Shown here: piece after piece, positions 51,089-60,733 of the stretch
Layout of the letters: the number at the start of each line of letters is the position of its first letter
How positions within the stretch are numbered: the stretch's first letter is position 1
Origin: Swaminathania salitolerans
GTDB taxonomy: Bacteria > Pseudomonadota > Alphaproteobacteria > Acetobacterales > Acetobacteraceae
Assembly: GCF_025994315.1 (NCBI RefSeq)
Contig: NZ_BAQE01000030.1
Direction: 5' to 3' (one strand)
DNA: 64,000 nt
Made by a program: the position numbers and the translations under genes
The notes under the pieces: generated by a model
What the model saw: only the letters and a program-made list of their open reading frames with translations
What the model was told of the DNA's origin: nothing
The model's database searches: none

Positions 51089-54034
51089 ATGGCCATTTCC
51101 CGCATCCGCACCCGTCGCGCATCCCTGTTGCTCGGCGCGACGATCCTCACCGGGCTGACGTTCCAGGCGCAAGCCGCAACGCGTCAGGACGATAGCGCCC
51201 CCGCAAAGGGCGCTGTTCACAAGCAGGCACGCAAGGCGAGCGCAACGAAGCAGGGCGGCAAGGCGAACAAGCCTGCGGTGACGCGCCCTGGCACCAACCC
51301 GCTTGCCGTCTCGGCCCCCACGGCGCGTCGGCTCGACAATGCCAGGGTCATGGCAAAGGCCGGCGGTGCGGAGAGCATCACCGTCGTCGGATCCGCTCTG
51401 ACGACCTCGAACAATACCAATGCCAACCCGGTGCAGATCATCACCGCCAAGCAGATCGCACAGACCGGCGTGAACAACCTCGCCGACTTCTTCGCGCGTC
51501 TGCCGACCGTCGGGTCCAGCGCAGTCTCCAATGCCGTGACCAATGGCGGCGGCGGCGTTTCCTGTACGGATCTGCGCAACCTCGGAACCAACCGCGTCCT
51601 GGTCCTGATCGACGGCAAGCGCACGACGATCAATGGCAACTCGAACTGCGTGGATCTCAACTCCATTCCCTTGCAGCAGGTCGCCGGCGTCGAAATCCTC
51701 AAGGATGGCGGTTCCGAGCTTTACGGTGCCGATGCCGTTTCGGGCGTGATCAACATCAAGATGCGCCACGATGTGAGCACGGGCAATGTCACGATGCGTG
51801 GCAGCATCTCGCAATATGGCGATGCGCCCGAGGGCATGCTCTCCGCCTTCAAGGGGTGGAATTTCGATCATGGACGCGGCAACATCACGCTGTTCGGTCA
51901 GTACCTGACCTCGACGGGCGTCATGCAGCGCAACCGGGCCTGGGCCAATCCCGTCGCGCTGTCGAATCCGCTTTCGGGTCAGCCGACCTACGGATCCTCC
52001 ATCTCGAATACCGGCACGTTCTATCCGGATAGCGGGGGCACCTTCACGAGCCATGACGATGGCAAGACGGCCGTGCCCTTCACGAAGTCCGATCGCTATC
52101 CGTTCAACCGGGATTCGAGCCTGACGAACAACTACCAGGATTCGTCGCTCTCGGGCGACACGCATTACGACGTGAACAAGCATCTCACGCTCTATGCCAA
52201 CGTCCTGTACAGCCATCGCACGACGAACAGCTTCATGGCGCCCGAGCCCATGACCGGCTCGATCCCGCCCAGCTCCCTCCCCTCGACTGTCGTCGTGCCG
52301 GGCGATTATCCGGGAAATCCGTTCGGCGAGGACACGACTGTTTATCGTCGCATGAACGAATGGGGCGCGCGTCGTTACGAGCGGGCTACTGACACGGTGA
52401 CCGGCATGTTCGGCGCCAAGGGCGAGATCTATCGCGGCTGGATGTACGACGCATCCTATACCTATGGCGTCAACCGCGAGAACGTGCGCAGCCTCAATAT
52501 CGGCAACTACGCCAATCTCCTGAACGCATGGGGCCTGCGCGCCACCGATCCGGGCAACCCGGAGACGGGTCTGGTATACGATCCCTCCGTCTGCCAGTCC
52601 TCGGCAGGCTGCTCCCTGTCCTCGCCTTTCGGAACGCTGACGCCCCAGGGCGCTGCCTACAGCAACTATACGACGGTCGAGAACATCCAGTACCAGTTCC
52701 GCGACACGAATTTCCGTGTGCATAACAACCATGTGCTGTCGCTTCCCTGGGCACATGGCGGCGATCTGGGTATCGCGCTCGGCATGGAACATCGCAGCGA
52801 GCAGATGAGCGACAGCCCGGATCCGCTGGTGCAGCAGGGTATCGCCCTGACGAACAGCCAGGCCTATACCGGCGGTGGATTCAACGTTTCGGAAGGGTAT
52901 CTCGAAGGCAAGCTGAACCTGCTCAAGGATGCCTTCCTCGCGAAGGATCTGACGATCGACGCCCAGGGACGCTACTCTTCCTACAACACTTTCGGTGCCG
53001 CCAAGAACTGGAAGGTCGCGATAAACTGGGCACCCAATCGCGACATCCGTTTCCGTGCGACCCTGGGCACGTCCTATCGTCAGCCGAACATCTTCGAGCT
53101 TTTCGGCGGGCAGCAGCTCAGCTACGAAACCGCATACGATCCCTGCGCGAGAGTCGGCTCCTATGGCGGAAGCTCTCCCATGGTGGCGGCAACCTGCGCG
53201 CGTCAGGGCCTGCCCGCGAATTTCGAGCAGCTGAACTCGGCTCAGGTCGCAACCCTCCAGGGCGGCAACTCAAAGCTGCGTCCTGAAACCGGACGGACCT
53301 ACACCTTCGGCACCGTGCTCACGCCGCACTGGGTACCCGGACTGTCCGTATCGGTCGAATACTGGCACTACACGATCAAGAACATGATCAGTGCTATCGG
53401 CACGCAGTATCTGCTCGACCAGTGCTATACCGGTGGCAACCCTGCGTATTGCAACAACATCATCCGCAATCCGCAGACGCAGCAGATCCAGTCCGCTTCC
53501 GCGCTCTACGAGAATCTCGGCGGGCTGCGCACCGGCGGCATCGACTTCGATCTCGATTACAGCATCCGGCTCTCGCGCCACGACCGCCTCAATCTGAGCA
53601 ACAATTTCCAGCAGCTCATATCCTATCAGCAGCAATACGTGCCGGGCGGCCAGTGGTACAATTACGACGGGCGTCTGCTGTACAACAACAGCACGGGTCA
53701 GCCGCGCGTCCGCGATTATGCGACAGCAACCTGGCGTCATGACGCGTTCAGCCTCACCTATATGATGAATTATACGGGTGGCATGGTCTGGAACGACCAG
53801 TCGCAGGATCTGACGGCGGCATCGGGTGGACGGCATATGACACCCGGCATCTTCTCGCACGACGTCACCCTCGGCTATCGCCTCAATCGCTGGAACTTCC
53901 AGGCGGGCGTGCGCAATCTGTTCGACAAGAAGCCGCCTTATGTCGTCGATGGCGGAAGCAACACCAATGTCTGGCAGTACGGAAGCCTCATCCTCGGCCG
54001 GAACGTCTTCGTTCAGGCAGGTGTCGATTTCTGA
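51089..54034 (+). CDS. TonB-dependent outer-membrane receptor
   Basis: A 981-residue outer-membrane beta-barrel importer powered by TonB. An N-terminal signal (RRASLLLGATILTGLTFQAQA) precedes a low-complexity stretch and the plug domain (SITVVGSAL, IITAKQIAQTGVNNLADFF, VLVLIDGKR, EILKDGGSELYGADAVSGVINI). The barrel ends in FVQAGVDF, with terminal Phe as expected for outer-membrane insertion. The plug is of the vitamin B12/carbohydrate-receptor style. The downstream sugar kinase and transporter suggest a carbohydrate ligand, but this is inference; iron chelates cannot be excluded. It is followed by a strong terminator, so it is a separate transcript. Confidence 0.94.
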   Translation: MAISRIRTRRASLLLGATILTGLTFQAQAATRQDDSAPAKGAVHKQARKASATKQGGKANKPAVTRPGTNPLAVSAPTARRLDNARVMAKAGGAESITVVGSALTTSNNTNANPVQIITAKQIAQTGVNNLADFFARLPTVGSSAVSNAVTNGGGGVSCTDLRNLGTNRVLVLIDGKRTTINGNSNCVDLNSIPLQQVAGVEILKDGGSELYGADAVSGVINIKMRHDVSTGNVTMRGSISQYGDAPEGMLSAFKGWNFDHGRGNITLFGQYLTSTGVMQRNRAWANPVALSNPLSGQPTYGSSISNTGTFYPDSGGTFTSHDDGKTAVPFTKSDRYPFNRDSSLTNNYQDSSLSGDTHYDVNKHLTLYANVLYSHRTTNSFMAPEPMTGSIPPSSLPSTVVVPGDYPGNPFGEDTTVYRRMNEWGARRYERATDTVTGMFGAKGEIYRGWMYDASYTYGVNRENVRSLNIGNYANLLNAWGLRATDPGNPETGLVYDPSVCQSSAGCSLSSPFGTLTPQGAAYSNYTTVENIQYQFRDTNFRVHNNHVLSLPWAHGGDLGIALGMEHRSEQMSDSPDPLVQQGIALTNSQAYTGGGFNVSEGYLEGKLNLLKDAFLAKDLTIDAQGRYSSYNTFGAAKNWKVAINWAPNRDIRFRATLGTSYRQPNIFELFGGQQLSYETAYDPCARVGSYGGSSPMVAATCARQGLPANFEQLNSAQVATLQGGNSKLRPETGRTYTFGTVLTPHWVPGLSVSVEYWHYTIKNMISAIGTQYLLDQCYTGGNPAYCNNIIRNPQTQQIQSASALYENLGGLRTGGIDFDLDYSIRLSRHDRLNLSNNFQQLISYQQQYVPGGQWYNYDGRLLYNNSTGQPRVRDYATATWRHDAFSLTYMMNYTGGMVWNDQSQDLTAASGGRHMTPGIFSHDVTLGYRLNRWNFQAGVRNLFDKKPPYVVDGGSNTNVWQYGSLILGRNVFVQAGVDF

Positions 54035-54059
54035 TCCCTGACGGAATTTTTCGTCCTGC

Positions 54060-54090
54060 AACCCGGTATCGCAAGATACCGGGTTTTTTT
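54060..54090 (+). terminator. Rho-independent terminator after the TonB receptor
   Basis: ACCCGGTATC (54061-54070) and GATACCGGGT (54075-54084) form a perfect 10-bp stem (eleven with the flanking A-T pair) with a GCAA loop, followed by a run of T to 54090. It lies 26 bases after the receptor stop. Confidence 0.96.
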
Positions 54091-54186
54091 GTGTGAAATC
54101 CCACGATAGGCGATAGAAATAACACGAATCAGTGATTTGCATCCCAGAACATGAACAGGAAAGATGAAAATCCTGTTAGAGTTTGG

Positions 54187-55833
54187 ATGGATTTCATGGA
54201 AGTAGTGATTGGCGTCGACGTCGGTACGGGAAGCGCGCGCGCCGGGATTTTCAGCCTCGATGGCGAAAAGCTCGCCTCTCATGTGACCCCGACGAAAAGC
54301 TGGCGTCCCGCCCCGGATTTCATCCAGCAATCGTCGAGCGACATCTGGTCGGCCATCTGCAAGAGCGTGCGCGAGGCGCTCGCTTCCCTCGATAAGCACG
54401 ATATCAACGTGCGCGGCATCGGCTTCGACGCGACCTGTTCGCTCGTGGTGCTCGACGCAAAGGGCCAGCCTCTCTCCATCGACCCCGACGGTGCCGCCGG
54501 GCAGGACATCATCCTCTGGGCCGATCACCGCGCCCTCGAGGAGGCAGAGACGATCAATGCCGGAGGCCACGAGGTTCTGCGCTATGTCGGGGGAACGATC
54601 TCGCCGGAAATGGAAACCCCCAAGCTGCTCTGGCTCAAGCGGCACATGCCCGGGATCTTCGACCGCGCCGGTTACTTCTTCGACCTGCCGGATTACCTGA
54701 CCTGGCGCGCGACGGGCTCGGATACGCGCAGCTGCTGTTCGACAGTCTGCAAATGGACCTATCTGGCACATGAGCGGCGCTGGGACGACAGCTATTTCGA
54801 GGCGATCGGTCTCGGGGAGCTGGTCGAGGAGGGCTATCGACGGATCGGGCGCGACGTACGCGCACTCGGCGGGGCGGTGGGCAACGGCCTGAGCGAGGAC
54901 GCCGCCGAGGCTCTCGGTCTGGCAGCGGGGATTCCGGTCGGTGTGTCCGCCATCGACGCCCATGCCGGAGGGATCGGCGTTCTCGGTTCGGCCTCTGGCG
55001 AGACGCTCGACGATGCGACTCTCGACCGCAGCCTTGCCCTGATCGGAGGCACCTCGAGCTGTCACATGGCGGTCTCTCGCGCACCCCGCTTCGTGAAGGG
55101 CGTATGGGGGCCGTATTCCGAGGCGATGCTCCCGGAGATGTGGCTCAACGAGGCCGGTCAGTCGGCAGTGGGGTCTCTCGTCGATTTCGTGATCTCGACC
55201 CATGCGGCAGGTCCGGCTCTGGCCGAGGATGCCCGTCGCGAGGGCCGGACGGTCTATGAGCTGCTCAATGAACGCCTGGCCGAGCTCGAGCGCGATGCGA
55301 TACCGGGAACGCTGACAGCCGCCTTTCACGTTCAGCCTGATTTCCACGGCAATCGCTCGCCTCATGCCGATCCGACATTGCGCGGCATGATTTCGGGCCT
55401 GAGCCTTTCTGCCGAACGCGACGATCTCGTGCGTCTCTATCTCGCAACCATCCAGGGGCTGGCATACGGGACGCGCGATATCATCGAGGCGCTCAATGCC
55501 GAGGGCTATGCCATCGACACGATCTTCGCGACAGGGGGCGGCACGAAGAACCCCGTCTTCCTGCGCGAACATGCCAACGCCACCGGATGCCGCATCCTTC
55601 TGCCGGGCGAGACGGACGCGGTTCTGCTCGGCTCGGCCATACTGGGCGCTGTGGCAGGGGGCGTCTATCCGGATATGCGGCGGGCAATGTCCCAGATGAG
55701 CCGCGTCGGCGCCGAGATTGCCCCGGCTCCGGAAACGAAACGCTATCACGACGCGAAATACGCCGTATTTCAGGCCATGTATCGCGAACAGCTGAACCAC
55801 CGGGAGACGATGCGCGCCGCCTTTACTGCCTGA
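54187..55833 (+). CDS. FGGY-family pentulose kinase (D-ribulokinase-like)
   Basis: A sugar kinase of 548 residues. The N-terminal ATPase fold has GVDVGTGSARAGIF, then GIGFDATCSLVVLD, and the family-typical WADHRA and LPDYLTWRATG segments. The C-terminal domain includes GGTSSCHM, DFHGNRSPHADP and FATGGGTKNPVFL. It belongs to the 5-carbon carbohydrate kinase subgroup (FGGY itself, YDR109c), which phosphorylates D-ribulose. It starts at one of several in-frame ATGs (54151, 54187, 54196); I chose 54187 but the ribosome site is weak. The ABC transporter and dehydrogenase genes follow. Confidence 0.88.
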   Translation: MDFMEVVIGVDVGTGSARAGIFSLDGEKLASHVTPTKSWRPAPDFIQQSSSDIWSAICKSVREALASLDKHDINVRGIGFDATCSLVVLDAKGQPLSIDPDGAAGQDIILWADHRALEEAETINAGGHEVLRYVGGTISPEMETPKLLWLKRHMPGIFDRAGYFFDLPDYLTWRATGSDTRSCCSTVCKWTYLAHERRWDDSYFEAIGLGELVEEGYRRIGRDVRALGGAVGNGLSEDAAEALGLAAGIPVGVSAIDAHAGGIGVLGSASGETLDDATLDRSLALIGGTSSCHMAVSRAPRFVKGVWGPYSEAMLPEMWLNEAGQSAVGSLVDFVISTHAAGPALAEDARREGRTVYELLNERLAELERDAIPGTLTAAFHVQPDFHGNRSPHADPTLRGMISGLSLSAERDDLVRLYLATIQGLAYGTRDIIEALNAEGYAIDTIFATGGGTKNPVFLREHANATGCRILLPGETDAVLLGSAILGAVAGGVYPDMRRAMSQMSRVGAEIAPAPETKRYHDAKYAVFQAMYREQLNHRETMRAAFTA

Positions 55834-55884
55834 TTCCGACCGAAGACCCCGCTCCCGCGCCGGACGGAAAGGAAGGCTCGGGAA

Positions 55885-55932
55885 AGGGAGCCACCGGAAA
55901 AGGGAGCCCTCGAAACAGGGAGCCCCCGGGCC
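55885..55932 (+). repeat. Three tandem 16-bp units between kinase and ABC permease genes
   Basis: AGGGAGCC recurs at 55885, 55901 and 55917, each heading a 16-base unit whose second half is variable. The array occupies the space where a binding-protein gene is often found in such operons. The surrounding 280 bases hold no gene. Confidence 0.85.
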
Positions 55933-56111
55933 AGGAAGCTCTCGGGAGAGAGAGAGCGCTTCGGATGGGTCGGGAGCTTCCGCTCCGGGGAGACGACGAG
56001 GGGAATGGCCCCGCCCCTCTGCCGGGCCGATCCAAAGGCCCGGACATACAGAAATACAGATACGATTTTCCTATCATCCGAGACGGGCCCGCGTGCCCGC
56101 GGAGTGTGCCC

Positions 56112-57005
56112 ATGGAAACGACTCTCTCCCCGCCGAAGGGGAAAAAAGGCAGGACCGGTGCGGCGTTGTTCCTTTCGCCTGCCGTGCTCATTCTTCTCGT
56201 CTGGTCTCTGATCCCGCTCGCTCTCACGCTCTGGTATTCCTTCCAGAACTACAATCTCGTCGATCCGACGCTCTCCGGCTTCGCCGGTCTGGACAATTAC
56301 CGCTATCTTCTGACCGATCCCGATTTCGTCTGGGCGCTTCTGAACACGGTTCTGCTCGTTCTCGGGGTTCTGGTCATCAGTGTAGGCGGCGGCGTTCTCC
56401 TGGCCGTGCTCTACGATCAGGATTTCCTGGGGCGCGGGATCGCGCGGATCCTGGTGATCTCTCCCTTCTTCGTCATGCCGACCGTTTCTGCCCTGGTATG
56501 GAAGAACCTGATGCTGCACCCGATCTACGGGGTGTACAGCGCGATGATGCGTGCCGTAGGCCTGACGCCGATCGACTGGCTCCAGCATTACCCCATGCAG
56601 ACCGTGATGATGATCGTCGCCTGGGAGTGGCTTCCTTTCGCGGTGTTGATCCTTCTTACAGCCGTCCAGTCGCTCGATCACGAGCAGAAAGAGGCGGCCC
56701 GGATGGACGGAGCCGGCCCTGTCGCACGATTCCGCTACATCATCCTTCCGCATCTCAGCCGCGCCATCACGGTCGTTATCATGATCGAGACGATCTATCT
56801 CCTTACGATCTTCGCAGAGATCTGGGTGACGACATCGGGTGGGCCAGGCGTCGCCTCGACCAATCTCGCCTTCCTCATCTATGCCCGCGCCCTTCTCCAG
56901 TTCGATGTCGGCGGTGCGTCTGCGGGCGGCGTGATCGCGATCGTCATCGCAAATGTCATCGCCGCTTTCCTCGTCCGCGCCGTCGCGCGCAATCTGGAGG
57001 CCTGA
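56112..57005 (+). CDS. ABC sugar/polyol transporter permease 1
   Basis: An inner-membrane permease of 297 residues with six hydrophobic segments, MalF/SmoF-like. The EAA loop that contacts the ATPase reads EAARMDGAGPVARFRYIILP, with the conserved EAA and Gly. ATG 56112 is taken as start because METTLSPPKG begins directly before the first membrane helix; the open frame upstream to 55587 lies inside the kinase gene. It precedes the second permease by three bases. The substrate is probably a sugar alcohol. Confidence 0.92.
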   Translation: METTLSPPKGKKGRTGAALFLSPAVLILLVWSLIPLALTLWYSFQNYNLVDPTLSGFAGLDNYRYLLTDPDFVWALLNTVLLVLGVLVISVGGGVLLAVLYDQDFLGRGIARILVISPFFVMPTVSALVWKNLMLHPIYGVYSAMMRAVGLTPIDWLQHYPMQTVMMIVAWEWLPFAVLILLTAVQSLDHEQKEAARMDGAGPVARFRYIILPHLSRAITVVIMIETIYLLTIFAEIWVTTSGGPGVASTNLAFLIYARALLQFDVGGASAGGVIAIVIANVIAAFLVRAVARNLEA

Positions 57006-57008
57006 CCC

Positions 57009-57836
57009 ATGACCGGATCAAAGCGCAAATTCGCCCGGATCGCGATCGGTACGATCGGCTGGGTCGTGGCTCTGTGGATCTTCTTTCCGATCCTGTGGAT
57101 GGTGTTGACAGGGTTCAAGAGCGAGATGGACGCGATCTCGACTCCACCGCATCTGTTCTTCACCCCGACGCTGGAAAGCTACCACGAAGTCTTCGCCCAG
57201 GCCGATTACTGGCATTTCACCTTCAATACCGTCCTGATGTCGGTATTTGCGACAGGAGGGGCGCTGGCGCTCGCCGTACCGGCCGCCTACGCCATGGCTT
57301 TCTATCCGACCCGACGGACACGGACGACCCTGCTCTGGATGCTCTCGACCAGAATGCTGCCACCGGTCGGCGTGCTCGTGCCGGTCTATCTCATCGCCCG
57401 CTCCACCCATCTCCTGGATACGACGCTCGGCCTCGGGATCATCAACCTGCTGACCAATCTGCCGATCATCGTCTGGATGCTTTACACCTTCTTCAAGGAG
57501 GTTCCGGTGCCGATCCTCGAAGCGGGAAGGATGGACGGGGCCAGCCGCTGGCAGGAAATCACGGTCGTGCTTCTTCCCCTCGCCTTGCCCGGAATCGCCT
57601 CGACCGCCCTGCTCTCCCTGATCCTGTGCTGGAACGAGGCGTTCTGGGCGCTCAATCTCACCTCATCCCGGGCAGCGCCTCTCGCGGCTTTCATCGCATC
57701 CTTCTCCTCGCCCGAGGGATTGTTCTTCGGCAAGCTCTCGGCTGCCTCCACCCTCGCCGTGGCGCCGATCCTGCTCTTCGGCTGGTTCAGCCAGAAGCAG
57801 CTCGTGCGCGGTCTGACGTTCGGTGCCGTGAAATGA
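57009..57836 (+). CDS. ABC sugar/polyol transporter permease 2
   Basis: A 275-residue MalG/SmoG-type permease with six membrane helices. The EAA loop is EAGRMDGASRWQEITVVLLP. The stretch TRMLPPVGVLVPVYLIA matches permeases of mannitol/sorbitol systems. It pairs with the preceding permease and is followed directly by the ATPase gene. A substrate-binding protein gene is not found in this operon. Confidence 0.93.
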   Translation: MTGSKRKFARIAIGTIGWVVALWIFFPILWMVLTGFKSEMDAISTPPHLFFTPTLESYHEVFAQADYWHFTFNTVLMSVFATGGALALAVPAAYAMAFYPTRRTRTTLLWMLSTRMLPPVGVLVPVYLIARSTHLLDTTLGLGIINLLTNLPIIVWMLYTFFKEVPVPILEAGRMDGASRWQEITVVLLPLALPGIASTALLSLILCWNEAFWALNLTSSRAAPLAAFIASFSSPEGLFFGKLSAASTLAVAPILLFGWFSQKQLVRGLTFGAVK

Positions 57837-57892
57837 CCTCTCATCCGACATCGCCCCCTTCTCCTGCATTGCGCGTTTCTACGGAGCCGACC

Positions 57893-58996
57893 ATGGCCAA
57901 GCTTGCCCTGCGGGATATCCGCAAGACCTATCATGCCGAGGAAATCATCAAGGGCGTCTCGCTCGACATAGAAGACGGGGAATTCGTCGTTTTCGTCGGC
58001 CCGTCCGGCTGCGGCAAATCCACCCTCCTGCGCATGATCGCAGGGCTGGAGGAAATCAGCGCGGGCGATCTTCTGATCGACGGCGCGCGCATGAACGATG
58101 TCGAGCCTGCAAAACGCGGTCTCGCCATGGTGTTCCAGTCCTATGCCCTCTATCCGCACATGAACGTCTATCAGAATATGGAATTCGGCCTGAAACTGGC
58201 GGGAATGCCCGAGGCCGAAAGACGGCGGAAAATCACCGAGGTCGCAACCACGCTGCAACTCGATGCCTATCTCAAACACAAGCCCGGTCAGCTCTCCGGC
58301 GGGCAGAGGCAGCGCGTGGCGATCGGACGCGCCATCGTGCGCAATCCGAAAGTCTTCCTTTTCGACGAGCCCCTGTCCAATCTCGATGCAGCCCTGCGGG
58401 GACAGATGCGCGTCGAACTCGCGACGCTGCACAGGCGTCTTGGCGCCACCACGATCTATGTGACCCACGACCAGATCGAAGCCATGACCATGGCCGACAA
58501 GATCGTCGTATTGCAAAAGGGCGTAGTGGAGCAGGTCGGCTCGCCCCTCGAACTCTATCATCACCCGCGCAATCTCTTCGTCGCCCGTTTCATCGGGTCT
58601 CCGCCCATGAACTTCCTCTCGGTCCGCATCGTCGGAAGCGGGCCGGACGGTCTGACGGTGGAGACATCGCAAGGGGCACGGATCGACGTTCCCGTTCTGG
58701 CTGAGAGCGCAGTAGCGGGAAGCGATCTGACCCTGGGCGTCCGACCCGAGCACATCGTGATCGACGCGCAAGGGACAGTACCGGGCACGATCCGCCTTGT
58801 GGAACGTCTCGGCGCCCTGACCCTGCTCCATGTCGCGCTCGAGGACGGATCGGTTCTGATCGTCCAGACCGATGGCGATCATGGTGGACAGGTGGACGCC
58901 CCTGTCAGACTCACGCTGCTCTCCGAAAATTGTCATCTCTTCGACGCAAAAGGCATGGCGCTGACCAAGCTCATGCGTCACCGTCTCGCCGGCTAA
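57893..58996 (+). CDS. ABC sugar transporter ATP-binding protein, MalK/SmoK type
   Basis: The ATPase of the importer, 367 residues. Walker A GPSGCGKST is at residues 36-44, the signature LSGGQRQRVAIGRA and Walker B VFLFDEPLSNLD follow, and the His switch is in THDQIEAMTMADK. The C-terminal part is the regulatory TOBE domain (GVRPEHIVID). ATG 57893 has GGAG six bases upstream and gives the usual MAxLxLxxIxKxY start; an in-frame ATG at 57833 overlaps the permease stop. It serves the two permeases before it. Confidence 0.95.
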   Translation: MAKLALRDIRKTYHAEEIIKGVSLDIEDGEFVVFVGPSGCGKSTLLRMIAGLEEISAGDLLIDGARMNDVEPAKRGLAMVFQSYALYPHMNVYQNMEFGLKLAGMPEAERRRKITEVATTLQLDAYLKHKPGQLSGGQRQRVAIGRAIVRNPKVFLFDEPLSNLDAALRGQMRVELATLHRRLGATTIYVTHDQIEAMTMADKIVVLQKGVVEQVGSPLELYHHPRNLFVARFIGSPPMNFLSVRIVGSGPDGLTVETSQGARIDVPVLAESAVAGSDLTLGVRPEHIVIDAQGTVPGTIRLVERLGALTLLHVALEDGSVLIVQTDGDHGGQVDAPVRLTLLSENCHLFDAKGMALTKLMRHRLAG

Positions 58997-59010
58997 CAAG
59001 GATCATTCGT

Positions 59011-59784
59011 ATGTATATGGAAAAACTTCGCCTGGACGGTCGCGTCGCTGTCATCACGGGCGGCGCACAGAATATCGGGCTGTGCTGTGCCAGCGCCCTG
59101 GCCGAGGCGGGAGCTCATGTGATCCTGGCCGATCTCGATGGCAGGAAAGCCGAGGACTCAGCGCTTGCCCTGACCGAGAAGGGCTTCGGTGCAAACGGCG
59201 TCGCGATGGATGTCACATCCGAAGCGAGCGTGCGCGAGGCCATTGCCGGAATCCGTGGCCAGCACGGGCATATCGACATTCTCGTCGCCAATGCCGGTCT
59301 GTGCATTTCCGAAGTAAAGGCCGAGGATATGACGGAGGAGCAATGGCTCAAGCAGGTGAACGTCAATCTTAACGGGGTTTTCCGTACCTGTCAGGCCGTT
59401 GGCCGGGTCATGATCGAGCAGAAGAAAGGCGCGATCGTCGCGATCGGCTCCATGTCGGGCCTCATCGTCAATCGCCCCCAGGAGCAGGCGGCCTATAATG
59501 CCTCCAAGGCGGGCGTCCATCAGTACATCCGCTCTCTCGCAGCGGAATGGGCGCAGCACAATATCCGGGCCAACGCCGTGGCGCCCACCTATATCGAGAC
59601 GACTCTCACGCGGTTCGGCATGCAGAAGCCCGAACTCTACGACCGCTGGATCGACGGCACCCCCATGGCACGGGTAGGACAGCCGGAAGAAGTCGCGTCG
59701 GTCGTGCAGTTCCTTGCCTCCGACGCGGCAAGTCTCATGACCGGATCGATCGTCAGCGTCGATGGCGGCTTTACCGTCTGGTAA
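59011..59784 (+). CDS. SDR dehydrogenase, polyol-type
   Basis: A 257-residue short-chain dehydrogenase. It has the cofactor motif ITGGAQNIGLCCA, LADLD (Asp favouring NAD), VANAGL, the catalytic SMSG and YNASK residues, and the C-terminal LMTGSIVSVDGGFTVW. Its place after a polyol-type ABC transporter and a pentulose kinase suggests oxidation of a sugar alcohol such as arabinitol, ribitol or xylitol to a ketose. The kinase would then phosphorylate the ketose. ATG 59011 has AAGGA eight bases upstream; a second Met follows two codons later. Confidence 0.88.
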   Translation: MYMEKLRLDGRVAVITGGAQNIGLCCASALAEAGAHVILADLDGRKAEDSALALTEKGFGANGVAMDVTSEASVREAIAGIRGQHGHIDILVANAGLCISEVKAEDMTEEQWLKQVNVNLNGVFRTCQAVGRVMIEQKKGAIVAIGSMSGLIVNRPQEQAAYNASKAGVHQYIRSLAAEWAQHNIRANAVAPTYIETTLTRFGMQKPELYDRWIDGTPMARVGQPEEVASVVQFLASDAASLMTGSIVSVDGGFTVW

Positions 59785-59827
59785 GACGCCCCGAGAGAAT
59801 ACACGACCGGCGCACGGCCCGGATATC

Positions 59828-59856
59828 GGCGCGAGGCGGAAAATACCCCTCGCGCC
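59828..59856. terminator. Stem-loop between the polyol SDR and HAD genes
   Basis: GGCGCGAGG (59828-59836) and CCTCGCGCC (59848-59856) form a nine-base stem with an 11-base loop in the gap between these convergent genes. T-runs are absent, so it is a probable but not certain bidirectional terminator. Confidence 0.5.
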
Positions 59857-59911
59857 ACCGGGTGTGCCGCGATCCGTGCGGGAGCGCCGGACAGTCCCGC
59901 TCCGGGACCGA

Positions 59912-60733
59912 TCACGACGAGGATGTATCGCCCGACCCGAGCACGTAACGCTCGATGCCCAGTGCAAACCCCTCTTCCTCGCATGAGGTCGAGACGAATT
60001 GCGCCGCCTTCCGCACGGTTTCGTTCGCCTGCCCCATCGCGATGGACATGCCGCTCTTGCGGAACATGAGGATATCGTTCGGCTGGTCTCCCATCGTCGC
60101 GATCGCGTCCGCCGGGATGGACAGGAGGCGCGCGAGCGTCTCCACCACACCGCCCTTGTTCGCATCGCGATTTGTGACGTCCACATAATAAGGCTGCGAA
60201 CATGCGGCAGATGCGGTCTCGCCCAGCGCCTCCTGCAGATCGCGCTCGAGGCGCTGCATGAGATCGGCATCGTCGCTGACACCGGTAATCTTGACGACAT
60301 CGTCAAGATGCCGGGTGACGTCATCCACCTCCGGCGCGAATTTCACCGTCCATTGTTCCCGGGCGACATGGGGGGCATCGGCATCGCCCACGAACCACTC
60401 CTTGCTCGTATAGACCCACGGGTCGGCGCCATGATCGCGGATCAGGCGCAATACGGTCTCAGCCTGGTCGTGTGTCAGCGTTCTGGTTTCGATCACCGTC
60501 CAGTCGGGTTTGACCAGAACGCCGCCATTGAAACCGGCAATGGGCAGGTCCAGCGCAAGCGGCTCGACGAGCATGGCCATACCGCGAGGCGGGCGCCCGC
60601 TGGTCACTGCAAATCCGATCCCGCGTTCGCGCAGGGCCTTCACTGCGCGGATCGCTCTGGGTGTCAGGATCTTGTCCCTGGTCACGAGTGTCCCGTCGAC
60701 ATCGGCCAGAACGAGTTTGGTCGTCGTATTCAT
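59912..60733 (-). CDS. HAD-superfamily (Cof-type) sugar phosphatase
   Basis: A cytoplasmic phosphatase of 273 residues. HAD motif I is DVDGTLVTRD, motif II TSGRPPRG, then a type IIB cap, and the C-terminal ATMGDQPNDILMFRKSGM. Cof-type enzymes remove phosphate from sugar phosphates or flavin phosphates. Its start overlaps the phosphoketolase stop by four bases, so it belongs to the ackA-xfp operon and may control the pool of sugar phosphates entering that route. Confidence 0.88.
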   Translation of the reverse strand: MNTTTKLVLADVDGTLVTRDKILTPRAIRAVKALRERGIGFAVTSGRPPRGMAMLVEPLALDLPIAGFNGGVLVKPDWTVIETRTLTHDQAETVLRLIRDHGADPWVYTSKEWFVGDADAPHVAREQWTVKFAPEVDDVTRHLDDVVKITGVSDDADLMQRLERDLQEALGETASAACSQPYYVDVTNRDANKGGVVETLARLLSIPADAIATMGDQPNDILMFRKSGMSIAMGQANETVRKAAQFVSTSCEEEGFALGIERYVLGSGDTSSS

